64,000 nucleotides of DNA from Blautia pseudococcoides (GCF_001689125.2 NZ_CP015405.2:2266001-2330000), one strand, 5' to 3'. Positions 33,839-42,132 are shown, counted from the stretch's first letter. Numbers and translations are program-made. Notes: generated by a model from the letters alone, not told the origin.

Positions 33839-34612
33839 CTATTTCAACTGTTCATATTCGTCATCAGATACAGACTCACACCATTCGTTGCTGTTTCCCT
33901 CGCCGGGAACTTCAACTGCAATATGGCTGAACCAGCTATCTGCTTTTGCTCCGTGCCAGTGTTTTACTTCGGGAGGAATGGTAATAATCATCCCTGGCGT
34001 AAGGCTGACAGCCTCCTTGCCTTCCTCCTGATACCAACCCTCACCGGCAATACAGATGAGAACCTGACCGCCGCCGTTTTTTGCGTGATGGATATGCCAG
34101 TTATTGCGGCATCCGGGTTCAAAAGTCACATTAGCAAAAAGAGCGGGATGTTCATCGTCGGTTTTGGCAAGAGGAGCAAGGTAACTCTGCCCAATAAAAT
34201 ACTGTGCATATCCGTCATTGGGCGAACCAATCGGAAATACCATTTCGGCAGCGTGTTTGGACTTAGCGCTGTCATCAGACGGTTTCTCATTCCACACCTC
34301 TTTTGCAAGCCGGAACACCGCCCACGCCTTCGGCCAGCCTGCATAGAAGGCCGCATGGGTGATGATCTCTGCAATTTCCGTTTTGGTGATGCCGTTTTTC
34401 TTTGCTTCCTGTAAGTGGAAGGTCAGTGAACTGTCGGTAAGACCTTGTGCCATGAGAGCCACCACCGTTATAAGGCTGCGGTCACGCAGAGAGAGTTTTT
34501 CATTTCTCGACCATACTTCGCCGAATAATATATCATCATTCAGTTCTGCAAATTTCGGAGCAAATTCTCCAAGTTGGTCTCTTCCAGCTGTTTGTTTTAT
34601 TTTCATCATCAT
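33839..34612 (-). CDS. Carboxymuconolactone decarboxylase (CMD)-cupin fusion protein
   Basis: A 257-residue two-domain protein. Residues about 15-105 are a CMD/AhpD-like helical domain (LSLRDRSLITVVALMAQGLTD; EIAEIITHAAFYAGWPKAW). CMD relatives usually carry a catalytic CxxC, absent here. Residues about 140-250 are a cupin with metal ligands in CRNNWHIHHAKNGGGQVLI and PPEVKHWHGAKAD. Such fusions are common beside flavodoxin and YqhD-type genes. It overlaps the monooxygenase stop by four bases (ATGA). The reaction is unknown. Confidence 0.9.
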   Translation of the reverse strand: MMMKIKQTAGRDQLGEFAPKFAELNDDILFGEVWSRNEKLSLRDRSLITVVALMAQGLTDSSLTFHLQEAKKNGITKTEIAEIITHAAFYAGWPKAWAVFRLAKEVWNEKPSDDSAKSKHAAEMVFPIGSPNDGYAQYFIGQSYLAPLAKTDDEHPALFANVTFEPGCRNNWHIHHAKNGGGQVLICIAGEGWYQEEGKEAVSLTPGMIITIPPEVKHWHGAKADSWFSHIAVEVPGEGNSNEWCESVSDDEYEQLK

Positions 34613-34896
34613 TCTCCTTGATAGCGTTCTACCTTCATCTTTAATTTGTATTTTTCCCGAAGTACAGCAATTTGCTTCATCATATCTGTTTTGTGGTGAA
34701 AATCAAGCGCCTCCTGATTTTTCCACTTATCAATCAACAATATCGTTTCTTCATGGTCTACCGGGAAAAAATATTCGTATCCGAGGTTTCCTTCCTCCTG
34801 TCGAATTCTATCCACAAGACCACTCTCGGTCATTTCTTTTGCAAATGCCCTTGCCGAGCCGTCTTTGCCGGTATAATAGATATTAATTACAAGCAT
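34609..34896 (-). CDS. Antibiotic biosynthesis monooxygenase (ABM) / quinol monooxygenase family protein
   Basis: A 95-residue ferredoxin-like alpha/beta-barrel protein of usual ABM length, starting at ATG 34896 behind GAGGAGG. Family marks are LVINIYYTGKDGSARAFAKEM, GNLGYEYFFPVDHEETILLIDKW, and KNQEALDFHHKTDMMKQIA. YgiN-type members act as cofactor-light quinol monooxygenases and are often placed in quinone or electrophile stress operons. It overlaps the CMD-cupin gene. Confidence 0.88.
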   Translation of the reverse strand: MLVINIYYTGKDGSARAFAKEMTESGLVDRIRQEEGNLGYEYFFPVDHEETILLIDKWKNQEALDFHHKTDMMKQIAVLREKYKLKMKVERYQGE

Positions 34897-34914
34897 CTCT
34901 ATCCTCCTCGTCAA

Positions 34915-35397
34915 CTAAAGACCTAATTTTTCTGCCCATGATACCAGATCCTGTTTTGATAAAGAACCATTCAATATTTTACCGGGCATCAACACCGCTC
35001 CCGGACAGCTTGGTTCAAGGGAAGCGTTTGTTTTTCCCATGCCGCTACCGCCAGATGTTGCAAACGGAATGATTTTCTTACCCGTAAAATCATAGCTTTC
35101 CAGGAAAGTGTTGATGATCTTCGGTGCAACATACCACCAGATAGGAAAGCCGACAAAGACAGTTCCATACTGTTCCATGTTCGCAAGTTTCACCTTGATT
35201 GCTGGGCGGCAATTTGAATCGTTCATTTCAATGGAACTTCTGCTGTTTTTATCTGTCCAGTTCAAATCCGCCGAAGTATATATCTGCTCCGGTTTAATTT
35301 CAAAAAGATCGGCGTCCACTGCTTCAGCAAGTTTTTCCGCTACCTTTGCGGTTACACCGCTTGCAGAAAAATAAGCTACTAAAATTTTTTTGCTCAT
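34915..35397 (-). CDS. Flavodoxin (cytoplasmic)
   Basis: A 160-residue FMN-binding flavodoxin starting at ATG 35397 behind GGAGG. The phosphate loop is ILVAYFSASGVTAKVAEKL (about 4-22), and the isoalloxazine loops are FVGFPIWWYVAPKIINTFLE and FATSGGSGMG. There is no signal peptide, so it acts in the cytosol as an electron carrier or NAD(P)H-linked reductase partner. It is strikingly similar to the lipoprotein flavodoxin at 36105-36785 (shared SRSxIEMND and NMEQY blocks), which indicates duplication within the cassette. Confidence 0.92.
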   Translation of the reverse strand: MSKKILVAYFSASGVTAKVAEKLAEAVDADLFEIKPEQIYTSADLNWTDKNSRSSIEMNDSNCRPAIKVKLANMEQYGTVFVGFPIWWYVAPKIINTFLESYDFTGKKIIPFATSGGSGMGKTNASLEPSCPGAVLMPGKILNGSLSKQDLVSWAEKLGL

Positions 35398-35427
35398 GAT
35401 AAAATCCTCCATATTTCATTTAATTTA

Positions 35428-36084
35428 TTACGTCACCTTTGTGACGTAATAACCAACAAAAACCCAAAAGCCCATCATTGCCGCATATTCTGAAAACACA
35501 GACACAGCACTTTTTTCAAAATTGAAAAAAACGAACTGATTTTGAAAAAACATATAGGACGGAATATCTGCACCGATAAAGCAGAATAATCCATATCCCG
35601 CAATAGCAACAGTGGCTATCCTCGCAATCCACATAGATGTTTTGGGTATAGTTTTTCCTTTCATTAATCTGCGAACCTTACCTAAAATCATTCCCCAGTG
35701 AAGACCTGCGTGAAGACTCATCAGCACGAATCCCCAATAGGAAGCGACAAGGTGCATGGCTCTTGCCGTTGCTATCGGGCCACCCTGAACAAAGGAAAAT
35801 ACATGACGAGATAACACAATTCCGCTGAATCCAAGGCAAAGCATAGAAACAAGAGCGCCCATATTGATGAGTGTCTGCATTATTCGCAAGGGAGTATATC
35901 TACCCCTGAACAAATGCCCATACCATTTCATATTCAGAACATTATGCAGCAGAAAGAGTACAAGCATTCCGACACCGAACCACTCGTGAAGTTCCTGCCC
36001 GATGATTTGATATGTCATTAGGCAAAGCAGCAGCACCGTCATCAACAAATCAACGCATATTTTTATTTTCTGCTTTTGTTTCAT
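35428..36084 (-). CDS. DUF4405 membrane protein (cytochrome b561-like)
   Basis: The 218-residue product has about five to six membrane helices. It carries intramembrane histidines in QELHEWFGVGMLVLFLLHNVLN, RAMHLVASYWGFVLMSLHAGLHW and the C-terminal helices, suitable for binding two haems as in b-type cytochromes. I prefer ATG 36084; ATG 36108, which overlaps the lipoprotein stop (ATGA), is also possible. It is encoded between an exported and a cytosolic flavodoxin, so transmembrane electron transfer is an attractive inference. Haem binding is not proven. Confidence 0.82.
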   Translation of the reverse strand: MKQKQKIKICVDLLMTVLLLCLMTYQIIGQELHEWFGVGMLVLFLLHNVLNMKWYGHLFRGRYTPLRIMQTLINMGALVSMLCLGFSGIVLSRHVFSFVQGGPIATARAMHLVASYWGFVLMSLHAGLHWGMILGKVRRLMKGKTIPKTSMWIARIATVAIAGYGLFCFIGADIPSYMFFQNQFVFFNFEKSAVSVFSEYAAMMGFWVFVGYYVTKVT

Positions 36085-36104
36085 AATCGGTTCGTCCTTT
36101 CCTA

Positions 36105-36785
36105 TCATTTATCCAGTCCGAGACTGTTTACCCATTCCATAACCGTATCCTGAGAATCACTGCCGTTCAGGCGCTGGCCGTCTAGCCATTCGGCATTACT
36201 TGTCAGTTTTTCCAAATTTGACGCACTGGAACCTATACCGCTGCCACCGGAGGTGCAGAACGGTACAATTGTTTTACCGGAAAAATCGTAACTTTCCATA
36301 AAGGTGCTGACAATTCTCGGCGCATCATACCACCAAATCGGATATCCGATAAAGACCACATCATACTGCTCCATATTCTCTACGGAACCGGAAATATCAG
36401 GCCGGGCATTTGGATCGTTCATTTCAATCGTGCTGCGGCTATCGTTATCGTTCCAATCCAAATCGGCTGATGAATAAGGCTGCTCCGGCACAATCTCATA
36501 AAGCTCTGCGTTTAATCCATTTGCAATATGCTTTGCCACGCCTTCTGTCGTGCCTGTAGCAGAAAAATATGCTACCAATACTTTTAAAGATTCATCTTCG
36601 TTATCCGGTGTGTTGCTTGAATCAGTCGGTGCAGAGGATTCGTTATTCATCGCATCTGCCGAAGAACTGTTTTCAGCTGGGGGCTGTTCTGTCGATGACT
36701 GCCCGTTTTGATCCGTATTTCCAGAACAGGCCGCAAGTCCTATCACCATAAGTAACGAGAGTAAAATAGCTGTTATTTTTTTCAT
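36105..36785 (-). CDS. Flavodoxin-domain lipoprotein (extracytoplasmic)
   Basis: Starting at ATG 36785 (GGAGG upstream), the 226-residue precursor has a signal peptide ending in the lipobox LAAC (about 17-20), so it should be lipid-anchored outside the cell. A Ser/Asn/Gln-rich linker of about 45 residues leads to a complete flavodoxin domain (VLVAYFSATGTTEGVAKHI; FIGYPIWWYDAPRI; FCTSGGSGIG). FMN outside the membrane usually implies covalent or loaded flavin and an electron source, for which the adjacent DUF4405 protein is the natural candidate. Confidence 0.9.
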   Translation of the reverse strand: MKKITAILLSLLMVIGLAACSGNTDQNGQSSTEQPPAENSSSADAMNNESSAPTDSSNTPDNEDESLKVLVAYFSATGTTEGVAKHIANGLNAELYEIVPEQPYSSADLDWNDNDSRSTIEMNDPNARPDISGSVENMEQYDVVFIGYPIWWYDAPRIVSTFMESYDFSGKTIVPFCTSGGSGIGSSASNLEKLTSNAEWLDGQRLNGSDSQDTVMEWVNSLGLDK

Positions 36786-36816
36786 GATGAATACCTCCAA
36801 ATTTTTATTTTATGTT

Positions 36817-37578
36817 TTATTCTGCCAGAGCAAAGGTAATCTGAACGCTGCCAGATAGGTCATCAAACACGGAAAGGTCGGAAGTAACCTTACCAATCGG
36901 AATGACATCCACAGAAAGATTGGGATTGTCGGTCTGTGCATAAAAGATTGCCATATTATGATGGGCTTCGCAGTAGGTAATGTTACCGTTTTCAAAGGTT
37001 TTTTGACCGCCTTCCAGATGTTGGGGATAAAAATCGATACCGCCGTAATATTCTCTGCCGCCGTATCCCACCATAGAAATCGTCAACGGAAAATATGTCT
37101 TTATTTCTTCGGCAAGCACTGTGTTATACAGTATGCCATCTAAAACAACATCTCCCACGGTGATTTTAATGGCCGTTTCACCGTTTTCAGCAGAGTTCTC
37201 AGTTTTTTTCGTTATACCAATGGAGTTCAGCCAATTTGTTACGGTATCTTGCGCCGAAGGAACATCCTTTGCCTCAATAGCAAGGCCGTCAAGTGTTTTT
37301 CCTGCTTTGCTTGCTTCTGCAATCGTTGTATAGCTTCCACCTGCACCGTAACCGTCATGGGTACAGAAAGGAATTACCGTCTTACCCGTCAAGTCATATT
37401 CGTTCAGAAAAGACAGCACTGCTTGCGGTACATCGGTTGCCCACACAGGATAGCCGATAAAAACAGTATCATACTTTGAAATATCCAAATCACTGTCTTT
37501 TAATTCCGGCAGAATATTTTGCTGCATTTCATTGTGGTTCACATCACGGTTTATACCGAATCCACAGCCCGCTTTCAC
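36817..37578 (-). pseudogene. 5'-truncated flavodoxin fused to a cyclophilin-like domain
   Basis: Homology begins just past the DHFR-like gene stop at 37544. It covers the second half of a flavodoxin (SKYDTVFIGYPVWATDVPQAV; FCTHDGYGAGGSY) followed by a cyclophilin-like domain (IKITVGDVVLDGILYNTVLAEEI; TISMVGYGGREYYGG). The phosphate-binding loop and any signal sequence are missing. The frame extends upstream only by running into the DHFR gene in another frame. A deletion that joined the two genes explains this. Even if translated, it should not bind FMN well. Confidence 0.75.
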
Positions 37579-38254
37579 CCAAACGGTCTACGCTCTGCAA
37601 TTTGAATTCCATCGGCAGATTGCTTTCTAAATAATCCGCTTTCTCAAAAAGTGTTACTGTGTTTGAGTTACCGTCCGCTACAGGAGCTACAACCAAACTT
37701 AATTCGTCCATTAAGCCTTCATTCATAAATGAGCCATTCAGATATCCGCCGCCTTCTAACAGCAGTTTATTGATTCCGAATACTGATTTTAATTTCTCCG
37801 TCAGCAGCTTGCAGTCAATTTGCTTTTCACCTACAAAGATATAGGAAATTCCAAGTTTTCTAAGGTAGGCAAGGTATGCGTCTGACACCTGCTCGGTCAG
37901 TGCCTCAATGATGTGTGCAGGCGGGCGCTTTGCATATCCGTGGATATTATTTTCTTTCCATCCGAGTTTACCGGAAGGATCAACCGCAACTACATAAATG
38001 TCTGCATTTTCATTGGCGATGTAGTCTGTGTGAGGGATTTTCTCTGCCGGTTCATGAAGCTCCGGCTTTTCATAAAAGGTAAAGTTGTCATCCATTGTGA
38101 CTCTGCCGCACATCCAAGCATCGGCTTCAAATTCATCATGAATACGATCGTATTCCGCATTCATATCATAGGCGGTTTTTGTGTCCATGTACTCTCCTAT
38201 GATTTTTCCGTCCAATGCCACCATCATGTGGCAGATAATATGTGGTCTGTTCAT
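37544..38254 (-). CDS. Dihydrofolate reductase/RibD C-terminal family protein
   Basis: A 236-residue protein of the RibD-C fold, which uses NADPH to reduce pterin or riboflavin-pathway intermediates. Signs are RPHIICHMMVALDGKI at the start, DAWMCGRVTMDDN, LGISYIFVGEKQIDCKLL, and LLLEGGGYLNGSFMNEGLMDELSLVVAP. Paralogues of this kind are frequent and mostly not in folate or riboflavin synthesis. It overlaps the MerR gene by four bases (ATGA), so they are coupled. Its 3' end abuts the truncated flavodoxin. Confidence 0.88.
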   Translation of the reverse strand: MNRPHIICHMMVALDGKIIGEYMDTKTAYDMNAEYDRIHDEFEADAWMCGRVTMDDNFTFYEKPELHEPAEKIPHTDYIANENADIYVVAVDPSGKLGWKENNIHGYAKRPPAHIIEALTEQVSDAYLAYLRKLGISYIFVGEKQIDCKLLTEKLKSVFGINKLLLEGGGYLNGSFMNEGLMDELSLVVAPVADGNSNTVTLFEKADYLESNLPMEFKLQSVDRLGESGLWIRYKP

Positions 38255-38604
38255 TTGATTGCCCCTTTCTTTATTTCATCGATCATAAAATCGAGTTCAT
38301 CCAAAGATTGCTGTTTTTCATGAATGTCATCCAACAATTTAAATCGCTGCTTTCGGAGGATTTTAATTTGTTCCTCTTTGCTGCTTGTCTTGTTCCCAAT
38401 CAGGTTTAAATATGTTTTCAGCGTATCCATATTCAACCCGGATTTTAGTAAAGCATGAATCAACCCTATCCTGCGAAAATCGGATTCCGTATAGTCAGGC
38501 ACTCCGCCAGTGAGCGTCCTATGCTCCAAAAGACCGTTTTCTTCGTAAAAATTAAGTTTATCCATACTGATATGAAATCTGCGACTGGCTTCATTCAGAG
38601 TCAT
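38251..38604 (-). CDS. MerR family transcriptional regulator
   Basis: A 117-residue regulator with an N-terminal MerR winged helix (TLNEASRRFHISMDKLNFYEENGLL; YTESDFRRIGLIHALLKSG) and a dimerising coiled-coil (KEEQIKILRKQRFKLLDDIHEKQQ). There is no C-terminal metal- or drug-binding domain beyond the coil. It is coupled to the DHFR-like gene. Together with the LysR protein it probably sets expression of the cargo operon. Confidence 0.88.
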   Translation of the reverse strand: MTLNEASRRFHISMDKLNFYEENGLLEHRTLTGGVPDYTESDFRRIGLIHALLKSGLNMDTLKTYLNLIGNKTSSKEEQIKILRKQRFKLLDDIHEKQQSLDELDFMIDEIKKGAIK

Positions 38605-38697
38605 CTATATCCTCCTTTTTATGCAAAAAAGTAAGTGCCGTCAGAGAAATACATTCTCTTAACTGCACTTACATTATAAATCTCATTTTGCTTTATA

Positions 38698-39603
38698 TCA
38701 AATACTTAGTTTTAATGCCTTACTCATACCTAAAAGGCATTGCGCTTGTTCGATAAATTTTGTCGCTGCCGGACTGAACGGTTGACCACGCTTCCATGCC
38801 AGGACACTGGTTGCCGACAATTCCGGGGATAATGGTCTATAAATAATTTTGCTCTTATCCCAAAATGGAATTGCGCCTTCGACTACCAGAGAGTACGCTA
38901 ATCCTTGACTTACCATAATAGAAGCATTGGTACTTAAATTACTGGTAAACAGCACATTAAGGTTTTCAAAATAATTTCCGAACCAGCTTGCAAGCTCGCT
39001 CTGTACCTTTAGTCGGCGGGGAAGAATTAAGGGAACATCTGATAAGTCTTTTGCGGTAACAGATTTCTTGAATGCCATCGGATCATCCGGGCGCATGACA
39101 ACTACCCATTTTTCTTTTATCTGCATCCGTACAAAATCATACTTTTCTATATCAATCGGTTCCAGAAGCAGTCCAACATCAATCAGTCCTTTGTCCATCT
39201 GCTCCTTTACAATATCTGCAGTAGCCGTGAAAATATCAAAAGTAACTCTTGGATATTTATCATGAAAGACTTTAAATAGTTCAGGAAGCAGTTGTACAGA
39301 GGCAATCTCACCGCAGCCGATTGTAATTTTTCCCTCAATTTGTTCTTCCTGTTCCACAAGCTCTTTTTCTGTTTTGTCCACAAGCTGTAAAATTTCTTCG
39401 GCACGGCGGCGAAGTAAAATGCCTTCGTTTGTCAGTGTGATTTTTCGTGTACCTCGGTTAAACAGTTTTACACCCACTTCTTCTTCCATTTGCGACAATT
39501 GTCTGCTTAAAGTCGGTTGTGTAATATGAAGCACCTCGGATGCTTTTGTAATGCTTTCTTCCCGCACTACGGTAAGAAAATAACGAAGAACTCTGATTTC
39601 CAT
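38698..39603 (-). CDS. LysR family transcriptional regulator
   Basis: A 301-residue LTTR starting at ATG 39603 (GGAGG six bases upstream). The N-terminal HTH is MEIRVLRYFLTVVREESITKA, then VLHITQPTLSRQLSQMEEEVG. The effector domain (KITIGCGEIASVQLLPELFKVF; GLIDVGLLLEPIDIEKYDF) is full length. It is the promoter-distal-most upstream gene of the minus-strand cargo, in the same direction. It probably senses a small aldehyde, quinone or redox signal, though that is guesswork from its targets. Confidence 0.92.
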   Translation of the reverse strand: MEIRVLRYFLTVVREESITKASEVLHITQPTLSRQLSQMEEEVGVKLFNRGTRKITLTNEGILLRRRAEEILQLVDKTEKELVEQEEQIEGKITIGCGEIASVQLLPELFKVFHDKYPRVTFDIFTATADIVKEQMDKGLIDVGLLLEPIDIEKYDFVRMQIKEKWVVVMRPDDPMAFKKSVTAKDLSDVPLILPRRLKVQSELASWFGNYFENLNVLFTSNLSTNASIMVSQGLAYSLVVEGAIPFWDKSKIIYRPLSPELSATSVLAWKRGQPFSPAATKFIEQAQCLLGMSKALKLSI

Positions 39604-39979
39604 ATGTAGCCTCCTCACAGTAATCCCATGCTTAACAAACATATTATATCTATTTTATGCCTGATAGGCAATACTCTCTTGGAGTGGGAAGTCTGCTCAT
39701 CAAGTTTTCTAAAACTACTGGCAAGCAATGCAAACTTCCACAAGTTTGCGTATTTTCACAGATTGTTCACAAATGACAATCTGTAAAAAAGCTTGTTGGT
39801 GACATATCCCCAAACCCCTGAGATCACCACCTGCGGTGACGGCTGCGCGTTCTGTGAACGCTAAGAAAATCAAAAAACAACATTCCTAACATGAAAAAAC
39901 TCTATGCGAAAGAATTCTCAATCACATAGAGTTTTTAATTTTTCCGTCTACCTGGCATAACTCATAATTTTTCTAATGT
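39604..39979. other. Non-coding right end of the element
   Basis: There is no gene here. The stretch has two neighbouring hairpins (arms 39730-39737/39742-39749 and 39758-39766/39776-39784) and a perfect 12-bp terminator at 39895-39936. Such hairpins near an element end could be remains of recombination or transfer sites, or leader structure of the LysR gene. Confidence 0.5.
39895..39936. terminator. Intrinsic terminator inside the element's right end
   Basis: A perfect 12-bp stem (39895-39906 with 39925-39936) has A-tract and T-tract flanks, so it would stop transcription in both directions and insulate the cargo. Confidence 0.75.
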
Positions 39980-40026
39980 TTCCTTATGAGCTACCGCCTT
40001 TTGGGAACGTCCTTTTTATATGCCGG
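39980..40026. repeat. Right inverted repeat / attR of the 10.8-kb element
   Basis: This is the reverse complement of the left repeat (29139-29185) at 42 of 47 positions. The outer 23 bases (40004-40026) would pair with 29139-29161 to form one terminator hairpin if the element were removed. Confidence 0.75.
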
Positions 40027-40058
40027 CATTGGCTGTCCGGTATACCCGGACAGACGCC

Positions 40059-41075
40059 TTAGTTAAACCCATAAAATTTCTGCACTACTTTATAAATCGC
40101 CACAGAAATATTTCTCCCGCTCCATCCCGGCAGGTTCACACTTCTGCCAAGGATGCCCAGGCGGAGCTTTCTGTAAATATGGATATCCTCATTTCTCAAA
40201 TATTTCCACAAATCTTTTTTCTTCTCCAGGTTCTCCTCTGTCCCGGAGCGTATCAGCATGATGGAGGATACTGCAGTGATAATGTCCAAGTACCTCAAAA
40301 GATACTGCCGCAGGTGCTTGTCACCGATCCTCTTTCCCGCCACGGAATCAATCATGAGACGGTTCACTAAAAGCTGCTGGTCAATCCTGCGAATCATAAT
40401 ATCCTCATGAACGGACTGGTCCTCCCTGCCGATAAAATACCGGTAAAAATTCACATCCATATAGTACATGGTCTTCACTGAGGGAAGGGGCTGGTAGACA
40501 AACAGGTTGTCCACATAAAAGGTGTGTTTCGGCAGTTCCAGGCCGCACTCTCTGAGCAGTCCGGTACGATAGATCACGGAATGCATCAGAATGTATTTCC
40601 CCACCGGCATTTTGCTGATCTCCTCCCAGGTAAAAATCTTTCCCTGGGGCAGGTATTTCTTATAACGCATGACTTTCTTCCGTCTGGCGCCCTGTTTTTC
40701 ATAGACAAAGTTGCTGATCATCATATCCAGGGTCTGTGGCCCGCCAACAATCTCTGAGAGCTTTGTCAGGATCGCTTCATAGGCCTCCTTGTTCACCCAG
40801 TCATCGCTGTCCACCACTTTAAAAAAAATTCCGGTTGCGTTTCGCAGCCCTGTGTTCACGGCCTCCCCATGGCCGCCGTTCTCCTGGTGAATGGCTTTCA
40901 CGATGCCGGGATATCTGGCAGCATAATCGTCTGCAATTTTCGCCGTGTCATCCACGGACCCGTCATCTACGATCAAAATCTCCACCTGCTCCCCGCCTTC
41001 CAACAGGGAATCCACGCATTTCTCCATATATGCCTGGGAATTATAACAGGGAACTGCAACGGACAATAATTTCAT
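40059..41075 (-). CDS. Glycosyltransferase family 2
   Basis: A 338-residue GT-A enzyme starting at ATG 41075 (AGGAGG nine bases upstream). The opening LLSVAVPCYNSQAYMEKCVDSLL and the motifs ILIVDDGSVDDTAKI and FFKVVDSDDWVNKEAYEAIL hold the nucleotide-sugar and metal-binding Asp residues (DDG, DSDD). There is no membrane helix. Acceptor and sugar are unknown. It is the last gene of the long minus-strand operon, four bases after mutY. Confidence 0.9.
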   Translation of the reverse strand: MKLLSVAVPCYNSQAYMEKCVDSLLEGGEQVEILIVDDGSVDDTAKIADDYAARYPGIVKAIHQENGGHGEAVNTGLRNATGIFFKVVDSDDWVNKEAYEAILTKLSEIVGGPQTLDMMISNFVYEKQGARRKKVMRYKKYLPQGKIFTWEEISKMPVGKYILMHSVIYRTGLLRECGLELPKHTFYVDNLFVYQPLPSVKTMYYMDVNFYRYFIGREDQSVHEDIMIRRIDQQLLVNRLMIDSVAGKRIGDKHLRQYLLRYLDIITAVSSIMLIRSGTEENLEKKKDLWKYLRNEDIHIYRKLRLGILGRSVNLPGWSGRNISVAIYKVVQKFYGFN

Positions 41076-41079
41076 TGGA

Positions 41080-42132
41080 TTAGTCCTCCTCAATATATTT
41101 TCTATATGCGGAAAAAGCGGAGGGAATCGGGTATTTTCCCTTCGACTCTTTTTTATTGATAAAAAGCAGGCTTCCTGCCTTTTTCTCCTCTGTGGAAGCA
41201 ACCTTTACCACATATCCTTTCATATGCCACTCCACATGTGAAAAAATATGTTTTGCTTCCCCGGCGGCCCTTATGTGCAGGGGCATGAGTTTTAATTCCT
41301 CCACTGCCTTTAACACTTCCTCCTGGGTAAGCCAGCCTTCCATATTGGGAAATTCATACAAACCTGCCAACAGCCCTTTATCCGGACGCTTGCAAATAGC
41401 ATATTCCTGTCCGTTTTGTATGAGCAGGACTGTCTTTTCCTCAATCCGGCGCTGTTTTTTCGCCGCTTTTTTGGGATAATCCAGAACCGTGCCGTGAGCC
41501 CGGGCACTGCACAGATGACGTACGGGACAGACATCACATTTTGCCATACCGTTCGGTATACACACCGTAGCCCCCAGCTCCATGAGGCTCTGATTAAAGG
41601 CCCCCGGCCGGTCCTCTGGCATGACAGCTTCCAATTCCTGCTCCACGCGCCGCTTTACAGACTGCTTTAGGATATCCTCCCCGTTTTCTGTGATACGGGA
41701 AATGACACGCAGTACATTGCCGTCCACGGCCGGCTTTTTCAGACCAAAGGCAATGGAGGAGACAGCGCCTGCGGTGTAGCTGCCAATACCGGGAAGCGCC
41801 AAGATCTTTTCATAATCCGGGGGGATATTCCCGCCGTATTCTTCGACGATCTCTTTTGCTGCCTTCTGCATATTTTTCACACGATTATAATAGCCCAAAC
41901 CCTCCCACAATTTCAAGAGTTTATTTTCCGGGCAGGCCGCCAAATCCCGGGTTCCGGGAAGTTCCGCGAGAAACCGCCGGTAATAGTCCTTCACAGCCTC
42001 CACCCTGGTCTGCTGCAGCATGATCTCCGACACCCAAACATGATACGGGGTTGGTTCCCTCCGCCAGGGCAGATCCCGCTTGTTCTTCTCATACCAGGAA
42101 AGCAAAGGCTCTGTTATCTGTTCCAGTTTCAT
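41080..42132 (-). CDS. mutY: A/G-specific adenine glycosylase
   Basis: A 350-residue base-excision enzyme that removes A opposite 8-oxoG. Seen in order: the catalytic-domain WVSEIMLQQTRVEAV (with the Glu), helix-hairpin-helix LPGIGSYTAGAVSSIAFG, catalytic Asp in VDGNVLRVISR, the 4Fe-4S cluster CIPNGMAKCDVCPVRHLC (C-x6-C-x2-C-x5-C), and a NUDIX-like C-terminal domain (KRPDKGLLAGLYEFPN). Start ATG 42132 has GGAGG and overlaps the sfsA stop. Confidence 0.95.
   Translation of the reverse strand: MKLEQITEPLLSWYEKNKRDLPWRREPTPYHVWVSEIMLQQTRVEAVKDYYRRFLAELPGTRDLAACPENKLLKLWEGLGYYNRVKNMQKAAKEIVEEYGGNIPPDYEKILALPGIGSYTAGAVSSIAFGLKKPAVDGNVLRVISRITENGEDILKQSVKRRVEQELEAVMPEDRPGAFNQSLMELGATVCIPNGMAKCDVCPVRHLCSARAHGTVLDYPKKAAKKQRRIEEKTVLLIQNGQEYAICKRPDKGLLAGLYEFPNMEGWLTQEEVLKAVEELKLMPLHIRAAGEAKHIFSHVEWHMKGYVVKVASTEEKKAGSLLFINKKESKGKYPIPSAFSAYRKYIEED

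Larger units (their letters stand above)
29171..40006. mobile_element. Decayed integrative element (serine-recombinase type) carrying a redox operon
   Basis: The segment is bounded by GA dinucleotides and inverted end sequences. At the left end is a large serine recombinase gene missing its catalytic domain. The outside flanks rejoin into a perfect terminator hairpin between the convergent PAP2 and GT2 genes, which indicates an insertion. No conjugation or replication genes remain. Cargo genes run on the minus strand from LysR (39.6 kb) to the recombinase (29.2 kb). Confidence 0.7.

Noticed and set aside
39643..39979. Possible CRISPR array or tandem repeats in the gene-free element end
   Set aside because: Only isolated palindromes are present; no regularly spaced repeat units exist here or elsewhere in the window.
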